Of a stretch of DNA of 64,000 bases, positions 1 to 7,874 are shown one piece after another (position 1 is the stretch's first letter; every line of letters starts with the position of its first letter). The notes beneath the pieces are model-generated. The model was not told the DNA's origin. It ran no database searches and saw nothing but the letters and a program-made list of their open reading frames with translations. The position numbers and the translations under genes were made by a program. Origin of the DNA: Pseudomonadota bacterium (lineage in GTDB: Bacteria > Desulfobacterota > Desulfobulbia > Desulfobulbales > JAGXFP01); contig JAHJAA010000045.1 in the NCBI GenBank assembly GCA_018814305.1, positions 220,807 to 284,806 of the forward strand, read 5' to 3'.

Positions 1-771
1 CATCGCGTAAATATATGACGAAAAGACGGTAGTAATGGCTGCTAAAGAAACCACCAGAAAACCGGCCCACTCCAGACTGAAAATCCCGGACAGACCACCA
101 GTGACCAGTCGCCTCACCTTACCTAACGTCTGCCATAAAAAACAAATCCCGGTCATAATTATGGCTCCCGCCAGGCCATAAAAAGCAATCAGGGTGGCCT
201 GGGGATCACTGCCGGTTAAGAGGTTACCGCGGCCACCGCCCCCTTCATCGCCGAAAACCACCGAACAACATGAGGTGATGATATCCGGTTTGAGATTGGC
301 GAGAAACAAGGTCTGCAAGACCATATCGACAAGAATCACCGGGACTAGACCCAGCAGAAAGATGAATTTAAATCTGACCAGGGGATAGCGTTCCGAACTG
401 ATATCAATTCGATGAAACAGGATCCAAAAACCATACAGAAAAGAACCAACGAGTTTAATGAGCAGGTCCGGGATACCGTAAGCATTGGCGGTCAAGGTTC
501 CGGTGGCGCACATTGCCCCACTGATCATCTGACTGAAACGATCGGCGGCTATTACAAAAAGGAGCAACGTCAACACCTGGATCAACAGGGCGTACTCGAC
601 CAGAGTCGCCGAAAGCCACGTCTCGGCCTCAAGCCGAATCTGCCGATTGGAATCACTTGACGGATCCCAGTACAACAAGACCCGCACTGCGGTTTTCGCC
701 GCCGTGCCCACCAGAAAAAGCACGATCACGGCGCAGAGGGTAAGATTGAGGCTCCATGGATTAAGGAACAT
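1..771 (-). CDS. Polytopic membrane protein, C-terminus beyond window edge
   Basis: The reverse strand is open for 257 codons from an ATG at 771 to the window edge, so the 3' end is missing. The product begins MFLNPWSLNLTLCAVIVLFL and has about five hydrophobic stretches: near residues 8-26, 58-76, 105-118, 133-155 and 190-215, with another at the edge. I do not recognise a family. A short Gly-rich stretch lies near residue 177. The start overlaps the stop of the upstream ABC ATPase by 11 bases, which implies translational coupling. This is probably the last visible gene of the NosL/TlpA/ABC operon, so a membrane role in that system is inferred. It could be an additional permease-like component or an unrelated membrane enzyme. 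Confidence 0.7.
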   Translation of the reverse strand, partial: MFLNPWSLNLTLCAVIVLFLVGTAAKTAVRVLLYWDPSSDSNRQIRLEAETWLSATLVEYALLIQVLTLLLFVIAADRFSQMISGAMCATGTLTANAYGIPDLLIKLVGSFLYGFWILFHRIDISSERYPLVRFKFIFLLGLVPVILVDMVLQTLFLANLKPDIITSCCSVVFGDEGGGGRGNLLTGSDPQATLIAFYGLAGAIIMTGICFLWQTLGKVRRLVTGGLSGIFSLEWAGFLVVSLAAITTVFSSYIYAM

Positions 772-1441
772 GGTGGATCCGCCCATCCTTCACATCAATG
801 ATTCGATCTAAAGAAGGGCTCTCGGTAATCAATTGATCATGGGAGGCAATAATGACTGTTTTGCCTTCAGTTTTGAGGTCATCCATGATCTGCATGAATT
901 CAAGGCTGAGACGGGTATCAAGATGGGCGGTTGGTTCATCGGCCAGGATTATCGGCTGATTGTTGATCAGAGCGCGGGCAATGGCAACCCGCTGCAGTTC
1001 GCCACCGGAGATTTGCCGAGCAGGGAAATCAGCTCGGTGGGCAATCCCAAGCCGCTCCATCAGCATTGTTGCCCTTTTTTTACGAATGGCAGGAGCAACC
1101 CCCAAAGGAAGCAGAGGCAAACCGATATTGTCAAGAACCGTCAATTCGGGCAGGACATTGAACTGTTGGAAAATAAAACCGATGTTTTGTCGTCGATGGA
1201 TAGTCATGAACCGGTCCGGCAGACGGGACAACTGTTTTCCGGCAATGGCCGCTCTCCCGCTGGTTGGCGGGAAAACACAACCGATAATAGACAGAAGGGT
1301 CGATTTTCCGGAACCACTGGCCCCCCGGAGACAGACCATGGTGTTTTCTTCTATGGCCAGGGTCACATCGGTCAAGGCCCGAACCTCATTGGCATGGCCC
1401 TGATTATAAATTTTGGTAACCAAATCCAGTTCTATCAACAT
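761..1441 (-). CDS. ABC transporter ATPase, MacB/LolD type (system 1)
   Basis: This is an ATP-binding subunit of 226 residues, the usual LolD/MacB size. Visible motifs are Walker A GASGSGKST, Q-loop FIFQQFN, signature ISGGELQR, Walker B IILADEPT and a switch histidine in IIASHD. The ATG at 1441 is chosen because a GGGG-type ribosome site precedes it and because it lies 13 bases after the permease stop; longer upstream frames run into the permease gene. It is sandwiched between an FtsX-like permease gene and a membrane-protein gene, so it should energise that permease. FtsX-type ABC systems usually do mechanical work on envelope proteins or lipids rather than transport across the membrane. The substrate is unknown. 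Confidence 0.93.
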   Translation of the reverse strand: MLIELDLVTKIYNQGHANEVRALTDVTLAIEENTMVCLRGASGSGKSTLLSIIGCVFPPTSGRAAIAGKQLSRLPDRFMTIHRRQNIGFIFQQFNVLPELTVLDNIGLPLLPLGVAPAIRKKRATMLMERLGIAHRADFPARQISGGELQRVAIARALINNQPIILADEPTAHLDTRLSLEFMQIMDDLKTEGKTVIIASHDQLITESPSLDRIIDVKDGRIHHVP

Positions 1442-1454
1442 CCGCCTATCCCCG

Positions 1455-2642
1455 TCATTTAATGGCCGCCTCGGGAGGGACGATGGAGCTTCGCCAGGCC
1501 GGAATAACCGTTGCCGCCATGTACGGAACCACGGTAAAGGTGAAAATAAGCAGGAGGTCGTCACCGCCAATGACTGGAATAATGGTTAAAGAAGGATGGA
1601 TGACCGACCACCCCAACAGAATCGGTCGGAATAACGAACCGGAAAAAAAGAGGACATGGCCATAGGCCCCGAGGCAGCCCACCAGAAAGGCGAGTCCCGA
1701 GACCACCAGACTCTCCCAAAAGCGCAGAGCCAGAATATCAGAAGTCTGCCAACCGATCACCTTAAGGATGCCGATCTCCCGTTTTTCTTCAGGAGACAGC
1801 CCTGAGGCCTTGTCCCAGGCGAGAATGGCAAAGGCCACTAACGCTGTCAGGAGACAGATCGAGGCAAATCCGCTGCGCCAACCGAATATCACTTGATAGG
1901 TTTTCTGAATCTGCGGCTTGGTTAAAACCCGGGTATCGGGCAGACGGGCCGCTATTTTCCGGGCAATGGTCCCCACCTCAGCAGGATTCGCCACATAGAT
2001 GCAATAATCCGTAACCACTTCCGGGGGCATATCAAAGAGATCCCGGCCATCGGCCAGACTCATCAGAATGAGGTCTGCGGTCATTATCTCGGTCGCAGGA
2101 TTGAACTCTCCCACAACCCTCAGAGGCTTCAGGGAAAGATCAGGCCGAAAGAGGGAGAAGGTCCGGCGACCTCCTAAATGTAAATTACCCAGAACAGTCT
2201 GCCCTAAAACAATCCCACCATTCAGATTATTAGACGGGACCTCCCCGATCACGGCCCTGCCAAGTTGAGAGCTGGCTGGCATGGCATCAAGCTCCAAGGC
2301 CATGACCGTATAATTGGCGCCATTGGTCTCATCAAAATAATACCCCCAGATGCGAGGGACAACCTTGAGTATTCCAAAGATATCATCCAGGCGTTCCCGA
2401 TAGTCCAGGGGTATGGCCTCCTGTCGCCCTGCAGACATCTTCTGAATGACGATATCAGGGACCTCGGTCAGGATTTTTTCAGAAACATCTATTAATCCCC
2501 TGGTTAGCATCTGAAAAGATGCCACCAAAAAAATAACCGCCGCGAATACCATCATGATTCCGGCGTTTTTCAACCTGCGACGCCAGAGGGAAGTTAAGGC
2601 ATAATCAAGGAGATTAAGATGTCTTTCCAAAATGGGGGTCAT
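1455..2642 (-). CDS. FtsX/MacB-like ABC permease (system 1)
   Basis: The 395-residue protein has the FtsX-family plan: one N-terminal membrane segment at about residues 28-48, a large periplasmic domain, and three C-terminal membrane segments near 255-275, 305-330 and 355-380. The cytoplasmic motif EEKREIGILKVIGWQTSDIL is the typical coupling segment that contacts the ATPase. The ATG overlaps the stop of the preceding small gene by four bases (ATGA), so the genes are translationally coupled. The ATPase gene follows after 13 bases. By family it is an envelope ABC permease. The NosL-like neighbour suggests work on a periplasmic metalloprotein, which is inference. Confidence 0.92.
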   Translation of the reverse strand: MTPILERHLNLLDYALTSLWRRRLKNAGIMMVFAAVIFLVASFQMLTRGLIDVSEKILTEVPDIVIQKMSAGRQEAIPLDYRERLDDIFGILKVVPRIWGYYFDETNGANYTVMALELDAMPASSQLGRAVIGEVPSNNLNGGIVLGQTVLGNLHLGGRRTFSLFRPDLSLKPLRVVGEFNPATEIMTADLILMSLADGRDLFDMPPEVVTDYCIYVANPAEVGTIARKIAARLPDTRVLTKPQIQKTYQVIFGWRSGFASICLLTALVAFAILAWDKASGLSPEEKREIGILKVIGWQTSDILALRFWESLVVSGLAFLVGCLGAYGHVLFFSGSLFRPILLGWSVIHPSLTIIPVIGGDDLLLIFTFTVVPYMAATVIPAWRSSIVPPEAAIK

Positions 2643-2953
2643 TGCTTTCCCCCAAACTTTTCAACTCTAATAATATGCGAAGGAACCGCCCAGAAAGAGC
2701 CGGTTGGGAAATGTTCGATGGCAAAGGGGTGATCCATAAAGGGTGCCATGGGGTCCGAGATTGACGGGTGTCTAGTATACCTGGCCTCGGTGGCGATACA
2801 GAGGTCGGTGAGACCAAGGCCTGCGGTCACTGCTTGGTTCAACCCCAAACTTTCCATTGATTCTTGGCGCAGTTGTACTGCCCTGCCCCAGGCTGCTCCA
2901 CTGGCCATGAGCAGCAAGGTAACAATAATCAAGAGAAGTCCGGTGGGACGCAT
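2639..2953 (-). CDS. Small secreted protein of the NosL/ABC cluster
   Basis: This 104-residue product starts with a clear signal peptide (MRPTGLLLIIVTLLLMASGA, probable cleavage after AAWG). The mature part is short and contains Cys51, several His (62, 74, 80) and Met (68, 72), including the stretch PMAPFMDHPFAIEH. I know no named family for it. It starts five bases after the NosL-like stop and overlaps the permease start by four bases, so it is cotranscribed with them. The His/Met/Cys content would fit a periplasmic metal-binding accessory, but that is inference. Small size, signal peptide and tight spacing support a real gene. Confidence 0.8.
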   Translation of the reverse strand: MRPTGLLLIIVTLLLMASGAAWGRAVQLRQESMESLGLNQAVTAGLGLTDLCIATEARYTRHPSISDPMAPFMDHPFAIEHFPTGSFWAVPSHIIRVEKFGGKQ

Positions 2954-2958
2954 GGGGC

Positions 2959-3474
2959 CTATTTCATGGGTTTCATCGTCTGCCCTGAACGCAAACGGGT
3001 AATTAGTTCAGAAGTAATTTCCGAGAAAGTGACGATTCGCTGGCCATGATGGTCGACCAAAAAAGATTCTGCCGCAGCCTTACTGGAAAAAGGGATGAGT
3101 TCATGCCCCATGGGCCCGTGGACATCACTGCCCAAGACAAAGAAGGCCTGACGCCCGTCCAGCCACTTCAGAGAATAATAATCCTTGACCCAGACTTCGG
3201 CATTTTCAGCCAGGGGTTGCCCACCAAACTTCGTTGGGGCAAAATAATAGGCCATCATATCCTTAACTCCGTCAAAGCTGGCCGGATCATTACTCCCCAG
3301 AGCGATCTGAGCGATCCATCCCGGATATTTAGCCACAAACATACCGCAAACAGGACAACGTACCGCCCCGTCAACCGTGTCTTGAGGCGCACCCTGGCTG
3401 ATTGCAGGGAAGAGCAAAGCGGAGATAGTCAGCATAACAACCATACCGAAAAGAAACATTTGGTTCTTCAACAT
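2959..3474 (-). CDS. NosL-like copper-chaperone family protein
   Basis: The 171-residue exported protein has an N-terminal signal (cleavage near SQG-APQ) and the NosL-family hallmark RCPVCGMFVAKYPGW, followed by FDGVKDMMAYY and a C-terminal VTFSEI segment. NosL is known as a Cu(I)-binding periplasmic lipoprotein needed for nitrous-oxide reductase maturation. This copy lacks a lipobox cysteine, since the signal ends in Ala, so it may be soluble or anchored through its uncleaved N-terminus. An AAGGAT ribosome site lies eight bases before the ATG. No nosZ, nosD, nosF or nosY is visible here, so its client is more likely another metalloprotein, perhaps the haem protein at 5232. That link is inference. 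Confidence 0.88.
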   Translation of the reverse strand: MLKNQMFLFGMVVMLTISALLFPAISQGAPQDTVDGAVRCPVCGMFVAKYPGWIAQIALGSNDPASFDGVKDMMAYYFAPTKFGGQPLAENAEVWVKDYYSLKWLDGRQAFFVLGSDVHGPMGHELIPFSSKAAAESFLVDHHGQRIVTFSEITSELITRLRSGQTMKPMK

Positions 3475-3504
3475 AAAAGTATCCTTGGGGGTTGCTGTTG
3501 AATT

Positions 3505-4041
3505 TTAATGTTCATTTTTTTGCCAGTAATGCCCCAACACCTCATCCAACTCTTCACTGGTCACCCCACCAAGAATAGCTGCTTTGATCCGGTGGTCCTG
3601 ATCCAAAACCAAGGCCTGGGGAACGATATGAACATTGTACAGATCGGAAACCTTCCGGCCGAAATCAATACTCACCGGGAAAGGAATCGCCAAATCCTCG
3701 ACAAATTTCTTGACCTGGGCCTGATCCACGGTCGTGGTCAGATACAGAATCTTGAGCCCATCCTCTTTATGTTCCTGATAATACTGATTAAATGTCGATG
3801 TATCAGCCTTACAGAACTTACAATCGGTTACAAAAAAACGAATAACAACCGGGTTCCCTGCATATCCAGACAACTGAAAAGGTCGTCCGTCAAGTCCTTC
3901 TACCAGAAAATCCGGGGCAACGTCCCCAATCTTGAGCGGGGTATCCGTCCCCCGAGAACACCCCCAGACAAAGAAGAACAAAAGCATGGTGAGCCCAAAA
4001 ATGGTCCTAATATCAACGTGCTTAATTTTTTTTTTGAGCAT
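3505..4041 (-). CDS. TlpA/ResA-like thioredoxin-fold lipoprotein
   Basis: This 178-residue protein has a lipoprotein signal with lipobox FFVWGC and then an AhpC/TSA-Redoxin domain. The redox motif is CKFC in FFVTDCKFCKADTSTF, and the cis-proline region reads HIVPQALVLD. Family members reduce periplasmic disulfides, for example apocytochrome c haem-site cysteines or copper-site cysteines. It sits 30 bases upstream of the NosL-like gene in the same operon and near a CxxCH protein. A role in keeping metal- or haem-binding thiols reduced is therefore a reasonable inference. The ribosome site is weak. The A-rich start encodes MLKKKIK. Confidence 0.9.
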   Translation of the reverse strand: MLKKKIKHVDIRTIFGLTMLLFFFVWGCSRGTDTPLKIGDVAPDFLVEGLDGRPFQLSGYAGNPVVIRFFVTDCKFCKADTSTFNQYYQEHKEDGLKILYLTTTVDQAQVKKFVEDLAIPFPVSIDFGRKVSDLYNVHIVPQALVLDQDHRIKAAILGGVTSEELDEVLGHYWQKNEH

Positions 4042-4138
4042 TATTCAGACCACGTTAAAGAGGCATAAACGGCACAAAGCGGCCTCATGAAAGCCAACCG
4101 ACAAAGTTTTTATGAGGAGAAAAGTCAGATGAATTTTA

Positions 4139-4843
4139 TTATATTGAGGAAGCGACCTCTGAAGAGTTCTCACTCAACACCCCGTTTTTCATCATGAAGG
4201 TTCTGGGCTTGTGTTGGGTTTTTCCTAACACACCGTTGTGGGTAACAACCAGGAAGGTGGTTTTCGCAATTTGATTCTTCTCCCGAAAAATTCGCAGGAT
4301 TTCGCCTTCGGTTTCTTCGTCAAGATCTCCGGTGGGTTCATCGGCCAGAATAATGTCCGGTTGATTAATAAAGGCCCTGGCGATGGCCACCCTTCTCTGC
4401 TGCCCCCCCGACAACTGAGCAGGAAAGGACTTTTCCTTGCCAGAGAGACCAACTTGCTCAAGCAGAGTACAGGCCTGATCGTAACTGCCGGGGGAAGGAG
4501 GCACCTTGGAAAAAGTCAACGGCAACAAGACATTTTCCAGGGCAGTCAAGGTCGGAATGAGACTGCTGAATTGAAAGATGAAACCAATGGTCCGATTCCG
4601 AAGTTCCGCGAGTTCAGATTCCGCCTGGCGATTTTGATCAAGACCGTGAATAATAACGGCACCAGCGTCAGGTCGCGCAAGACCTCCGATCAGACTCAAC
4701 AGGGTCGTCTTACCTGATCCTGAATGGCCTAGAATAATGACAAATTCGCCCTTTTCAACCTTCATCGATACATCATCAACAGCCCGAAAGTCCTTCCCTT
4801 CTGTCTGATAAACCTTCATCAGGTTCTTACATTCAATAATCAT
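4139..4843 (-). CDS. ABC transporter ATPase, MacB/LolD type (system 2)
   Basis: The 234-residue ABC subunit carries Walker A GHSGSGKTT, Q-loop FIFQFSS, signature LSGGQQRR, Walker B IILADEPTGDLD and switch VVTHN. It belongs to the LolD/MacB class. It is the first gene of the leftward operon, and a GAAAGG ribosome site precedes the ATG. No permease directly adjoins it on this strand. The divergently transcribed FtsX-like permease at 6563-7762 has no ATPase beside it, so the two probably form one transporter split across the divergent promoter region. That pairing is inference. Sequence differences from the ATPase at 761-1441 show it is not a simple duplicate. Confidence 0.93.
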   Translation of the reverse strand: MIIECKNLMKVYQTEGKDFRAVDDVSMKVEKGEFVIILGHSGSGKTTLLSLIGGLARPDAGAVIIHGLDQNRQAESELAELRNRTIGFIFQFSSLIPTLTALENVLLPLTFSKVPPSPGSYDQACTLLEQVGLSGKEKSFPAQLSGGQQRRVAIARAFINQPDIILADEPTGDLDEETEGEILRIFREKNQIAKTTFLVVTHNGVLGKTQHKPRTFMMKNGVLSENSSEVASSI

Positions 4844-5112
4844 TTTATACCTTTCTCCCGAGTTCCAGGGATGATGTGAATAGGTTGGAGGAATTCTGCG
4901 TCGACCAAAATTGAAAAATCTAATGTATTTACCACCGAACAGGCAAGTCTAAAAGTCATTCGCTAAAAAATATCCATCCCCATCAGGAAGCCACCATTTT
5001 TTGACCTTAACATAATAACCTTTAGAAAAAAATCACTCTGGCATTTCATGGAACATTGTGATACTAATCAAACTTACAAATTCAGTAATTGCATTATGAA
5101 ACAGCAAGCAGC

Positions 5113-5200
5113 TTGAAACCTCGGTGGTGTTTCAATGATAAGCACCATTGGGACCGGAGTCGGTGGAGACCCCTTGCGACACTGGCCTCTTTCTCCACCG
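5113..5200 (+). promoter_or_regulatory. Divergent leader with two inverted repeats
   Basis: The 388-base gap between the divergent ATPase and haem-protein genes must hold both promoters. I see no clear -35/-10 pair. It contains a perfect 7-base inverted repeat, TTGAAAC at 5113-5119 and GTTTCAA at 5129-5135, that could be an operator. It also contains a 9-base inverted repeat, CGGTGGAGA at 5161-5169 and TCTCCACCG at 5192-5200, that would fold in the mRNA leader about 30 bases before the start. Functions are inferred from position only. Confidence 0.35.
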
Positions 5201-5231
5201 TACAACACAATTGAAAAAACAGGAGGAACGC

Positions 5232-6407
5232 ATGAAAGTTTCGAAGAATTTGCTGACCGGATCAATTCTTGTCGGCGCCGCAACCCTGGCGATTATCGGC
5301 CTCAACCAGCCGAACAACGTCTCGGCCATGGGTAACAAACCCGAGGCGGATTCAGGTTCATCGGCCATGATGGCCAAGACCTACCAGGCAACTTTCTATG
5401 TTGCCGGGATGGGTGGTCATTTTGCCAAGGCCGTCGCTACCATCGATCCCAATGCTGATATCCCAATCCAACTCAGCAGCCTGACCAAGGTCGACATCGG
5501 TGACGGTGCCAGCCATCCTACCCATGATCCCCGTATTGATCTTACCGACACCAACACCATGTTCTGGTCGACCTACAAAGTCGATCCCGCCACCGGTGCT
5601 CCCCATGTCGGTAAAACCGACCTTAGAACCGGCAAAATCATTACCGATGTTAATGCCCCCCTTCCTTCCCAGGCAACCAAAACGAAATCGCTCTACTGTG
5701 CCTCCGGTCAAACCAAGGATTATTTCATGCCCATCAGCATGGCTAATCTCGGGTACATCGATGTTTTTCGCAAATCCGACATGAAACGAGAGCATACCGT
5801 ATTCCTGGAAGGAACCGATGCGGATTCAGGCAAGCCCTATAAGTTTTATCATGGCGCTACCTCCAACGACATGAAGAAATTCCTCATCACCGTCAATGAG
5901 GCCGATGCACCCCATGGCAATACCATTGGAAAACTCCACCTTATTGAAGTTGACGCCGATGCCATGACCCAGGGCAAGGTCAAAGTCCTGCAGAAAGGAA
6001 TGGCCGTAGGCCGTGAGAAAGAGAGCATCAGCTTCCGCGCCGATTATTCCGATGATGACACGATGATCGCCGCTTCCTATGCCGACCGGATGATCCTGCT
6101 TGATGACAAACTCAACACCTTAGACGCTGAGATGATGCCGAAGCATGAGCAGAATCATGATGCCATCTTCACCCCGGACGGTCGTTATCTCGTCTTGACC
6201 CTCAGGACCAAGGTCGTTGATCCCGAATGCAAAAACCCCGATGCCCCCGGCCCGGATGAATTCCTGATGGACGGCCAACTTCGCCTCTATGATGTCCAAG
6301 CCAGGAAACTGATCGGCAAGGCCACCTCAACCTGTCTTGCCTGTCACAACCAGGAAGGCCTGGAATCACATGCCGTTCTTTGTGGCGTGGACGCAGTGTT
6401 CAACTAA
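5232..6407 (+). CDS. Secreted propeller-like mono-haem c-type protein
   Basis: The 391-residue protein has a Sec signal (hydrophobic core near residues 8-22, likely cleavage after NVSA) and a beta-propeller-like body rich in repeated blade motifs such as IFTPDGRYLVLT and GKLHLIEVDADA. Near its C-terminus is one haem-binding motif, CLACH (residues about 370-374). The ATG at 5232 is favoured by a perfect AGGAGG six bases upstream; the frame extends further upstream but contains leader sequence. I cannot name the family. Nitrous-oxide reductase, cytochrome cd1-like and methanethiol-oxidase-type proteins share propeller folds, but I see no cupredoxin domain. Many His and Met residues are present. 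Next to NosL-like, TlpA-like and ABC genes, it is the likely client of that machinery. Confidence 0.82.
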   Translation: MKVSKNLLTGSILVGAATLAIIGLNQPNNVSAMGNKPEADSGSSAMMAKTYQATFYVAGMGGHFAKAVATIDPNADIPIQLSSLTKVDIGDGASHPTHDPRIDLTDTNTMFWSTYKVDPATGAPHVGKTDLRTGKIITDVNAPLPSQATKTKSLYCASGQTKDYFMPISMANLGYIDVFRKSDMKREHTVFLEGTDADSGKPYKFYHGATSNDMKKFLITVNEADAPHGNTIGKLHLIEVDADAMTQGKVKVLQKGMAVGREKESISFRADYSDDDTMIAASYADRMILLDDKLNTLDAEMMPKHEQNHDAIFTPDGRYLVLTLRTKVVDPECKNPDAPGPDEFLMDGQLRLYDVQARKLIGKATSTCLACHNQEGLESHAVLCGVDAVFN

Positions 6408-6433
6408 GAATAGTTTTTTTGATGGTTTCACCC

Positions 6434-6465
6434 GGCGGAGCCCTGCACAGGGCTCCGCCTTTTTT
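6434..6465 (+). terminator. Rho-independent terminator after haem-protein gene
   Basis: A perfect 11-base stem (GGCGGAGCCCT at 6434-6444 with AGGGCTCCGCC at 6449-6459) encloses a GCAC loop. Six T follow. It lies 27 bases after the stop at 6407, so the downstream permease gene needs its own promoter or read-through. Confidence 0.93.
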
Positions 6466-6562
6466 ATTGCCGGATTCCTGAGGATAATGGTTTAATACCT
6501 CTACGTTCCTTCACCTGCAGGTTATTTTTTTATTCATCTCCTTATTAGAGACACGATCGTTC

Positions 6563-7762
6563 ATGCCTGAAAAAAATATTCTTTCAATTCACTCCCTGGC
6601 CTGGAAGAGCGTTACCCGGAAGCTCTTCCGGAATATCGTTCTGGTTCTTGCGGTCTGTATGCTGGTAGCCCTTCTGGTCTTTGCCCTGTTGTTCGATAAT
6701 GCCGTTCGCGAAGATATTGAGGAAGCCGCCCGAAAACTGGGCGCAGATCTGGTTCTGGTCCCCGCAGAGGCCAAGAGTATTGCCGAAGAATTTATTCTGG
6801 AGAGCAAGGAAAAAACCTTTTATATGGACTCCTTTGTCCTCGAATCAATAGGAGATCTACCTGAGATCGCCAACCTCAACTCCCATATCTATCTGGAAAC
6901 CCTGGAATCCGGTTGTTGCAGTATTGAGGAAGGACAGGTGGTGGTCTTCGATCCGGAAAACGATTTCGTCGTGAAACCATGGCTGGTTAGCCCACCTGAA
7001 CATCCACTTGGTGAAGGAGAAATCTATGTTGGTAGTTATGTCTACGAATACCTCGGTCTGATCAACACCGCGAGTCTCTTTGGCGAAAAGGTCAAGGTAA
7101 TCAATCACCTCGCCAAGACCGGCACCGGCCTGGACCACGGGATCTTCATGCGAAAAATGGATCTCGACAAAATTACCAAAATAGCCACGGGTGCCAACTA
7201 TAAACAGGGCGACTTATCGATCATCTTTGTCAAACTGAAGGAAGGCGCCGACCTGGAAGAGGTCTATAAAAAAATCCAATCAATCAATCCCCGCATTGGG
7301 ATCATGACCAGAGGAACCATTGGCGCCGATGTCCGGTCCACCCTCAAGGATATGATGAAGGTTTTCACCATCACCATCACCATCTCGGCCCTGCTGGCCA
7401 TCCTTCTGGCCTGGTCCACCTTTACCGCCCTAGCCAATGAACGACGGCGGGAAGTGGGAATCCTTCAGGCCCTGGGCGCCGGCAAAGGTCATATTGTCAT
7501 GATGTTTCTAGCGGAAGCGGCCATTATCAGTCTGTTTGGCGGGGTGCTCGGAGTCCTCTTTGGCCATCTGCTATTGAACCTGCTGGCCGCAGACTTTACC
7601 CTCATGACCCGACTGGGAGAGATCTCTATCACGTCAGTCCAGAGCATCCTGTTAAGTCTGATTGCCCTGGGTCTCGGCTGTGGCGTCTGCCTGATCGGCG
7701 CGGTGATCCCAGTCTTCAGACTTGCTCAACTGGAACCTCTCCTGGCCTTAAAGGAAGAGTAA
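6563..7762 (+). CDS. FtsX/MacB-like ABC permease (system 2)
   Basis: The 399-residue permease has an N-terminal membrane segment (about residues 23-46), a periplasmic domain of roughly 220 residues and three C-terminal membrane segments (about 272-295, 315-345, 360-385). The coupling segment NERRREVGILQALGAGKGHI is typical of FtsX/MacB permeases. A CC pair at about 114-115 lies in the periplasmic domain (ESGCCSIEE). No ATPase gene adjoins it, so the ATPase at 4139-4843 is its probable partner. The ribosome site before the ATG is weak. A strong terminator separates it from the haem-protein gene, which suggests separate or partly read-through expression. Confidence 0.92.
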   Translation: MPEKNILSIHSLAWKSVTRKLFRNIVLVLAVCMLVALLVFALLFDNAVREDIEEAARKLGADLVLVPAEAKSIAEEFILESKEKTFYMDSFVLESIGDLPEIANLNSHIYLETLESGCCSIEEGQVVVFDPENDFVVKPWLVSPPEHPLGEGEIYVGSYVYEYLGLINTASLFGEKVKVINHLAKTGTGLDHGIFMRKMDLDKITKIATGANYKQGDLSIIFVKLKEGADLEEVYKKIQSINPRIGIMTRGTIGADVRSTLKDMMKVFTITITISALLAILLAWSTFTALANERRREVGILQALGAGKGHIVMMFLAEAAIISLFGGVLGVLFGHLLLNLLAADFTLMTRLGEISITSVQSILLSLIALGLGCGVCLIGAVIPVFRLAQLEPLLALKEE

Positions 7763-7874
7763 AAGAGAAAGTTTACATATTCATTAAAAGTGCCCAAATT
7801 GGTGGATGATTTGTGATTAGAATGTGTCAATATATCCTTGCGAGCCCAGGAAGGCGCATTTAACTTTTTCTTCT

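Noticed and set aside
833..1462. 209-codon forward frame antisense to the ABC ATPase
   Set aside because: It is a shadow of the reverse-strand ATPase, which shows all ABC motifs.
1..7762. Reading the left cluster as a nos operon for nitrous-oxide reductase
   Set aside because: No nosZ, nosD, nosF or nosY pattern is present; only the NosL-like protein matches, and the ABC parts are FtsX type.
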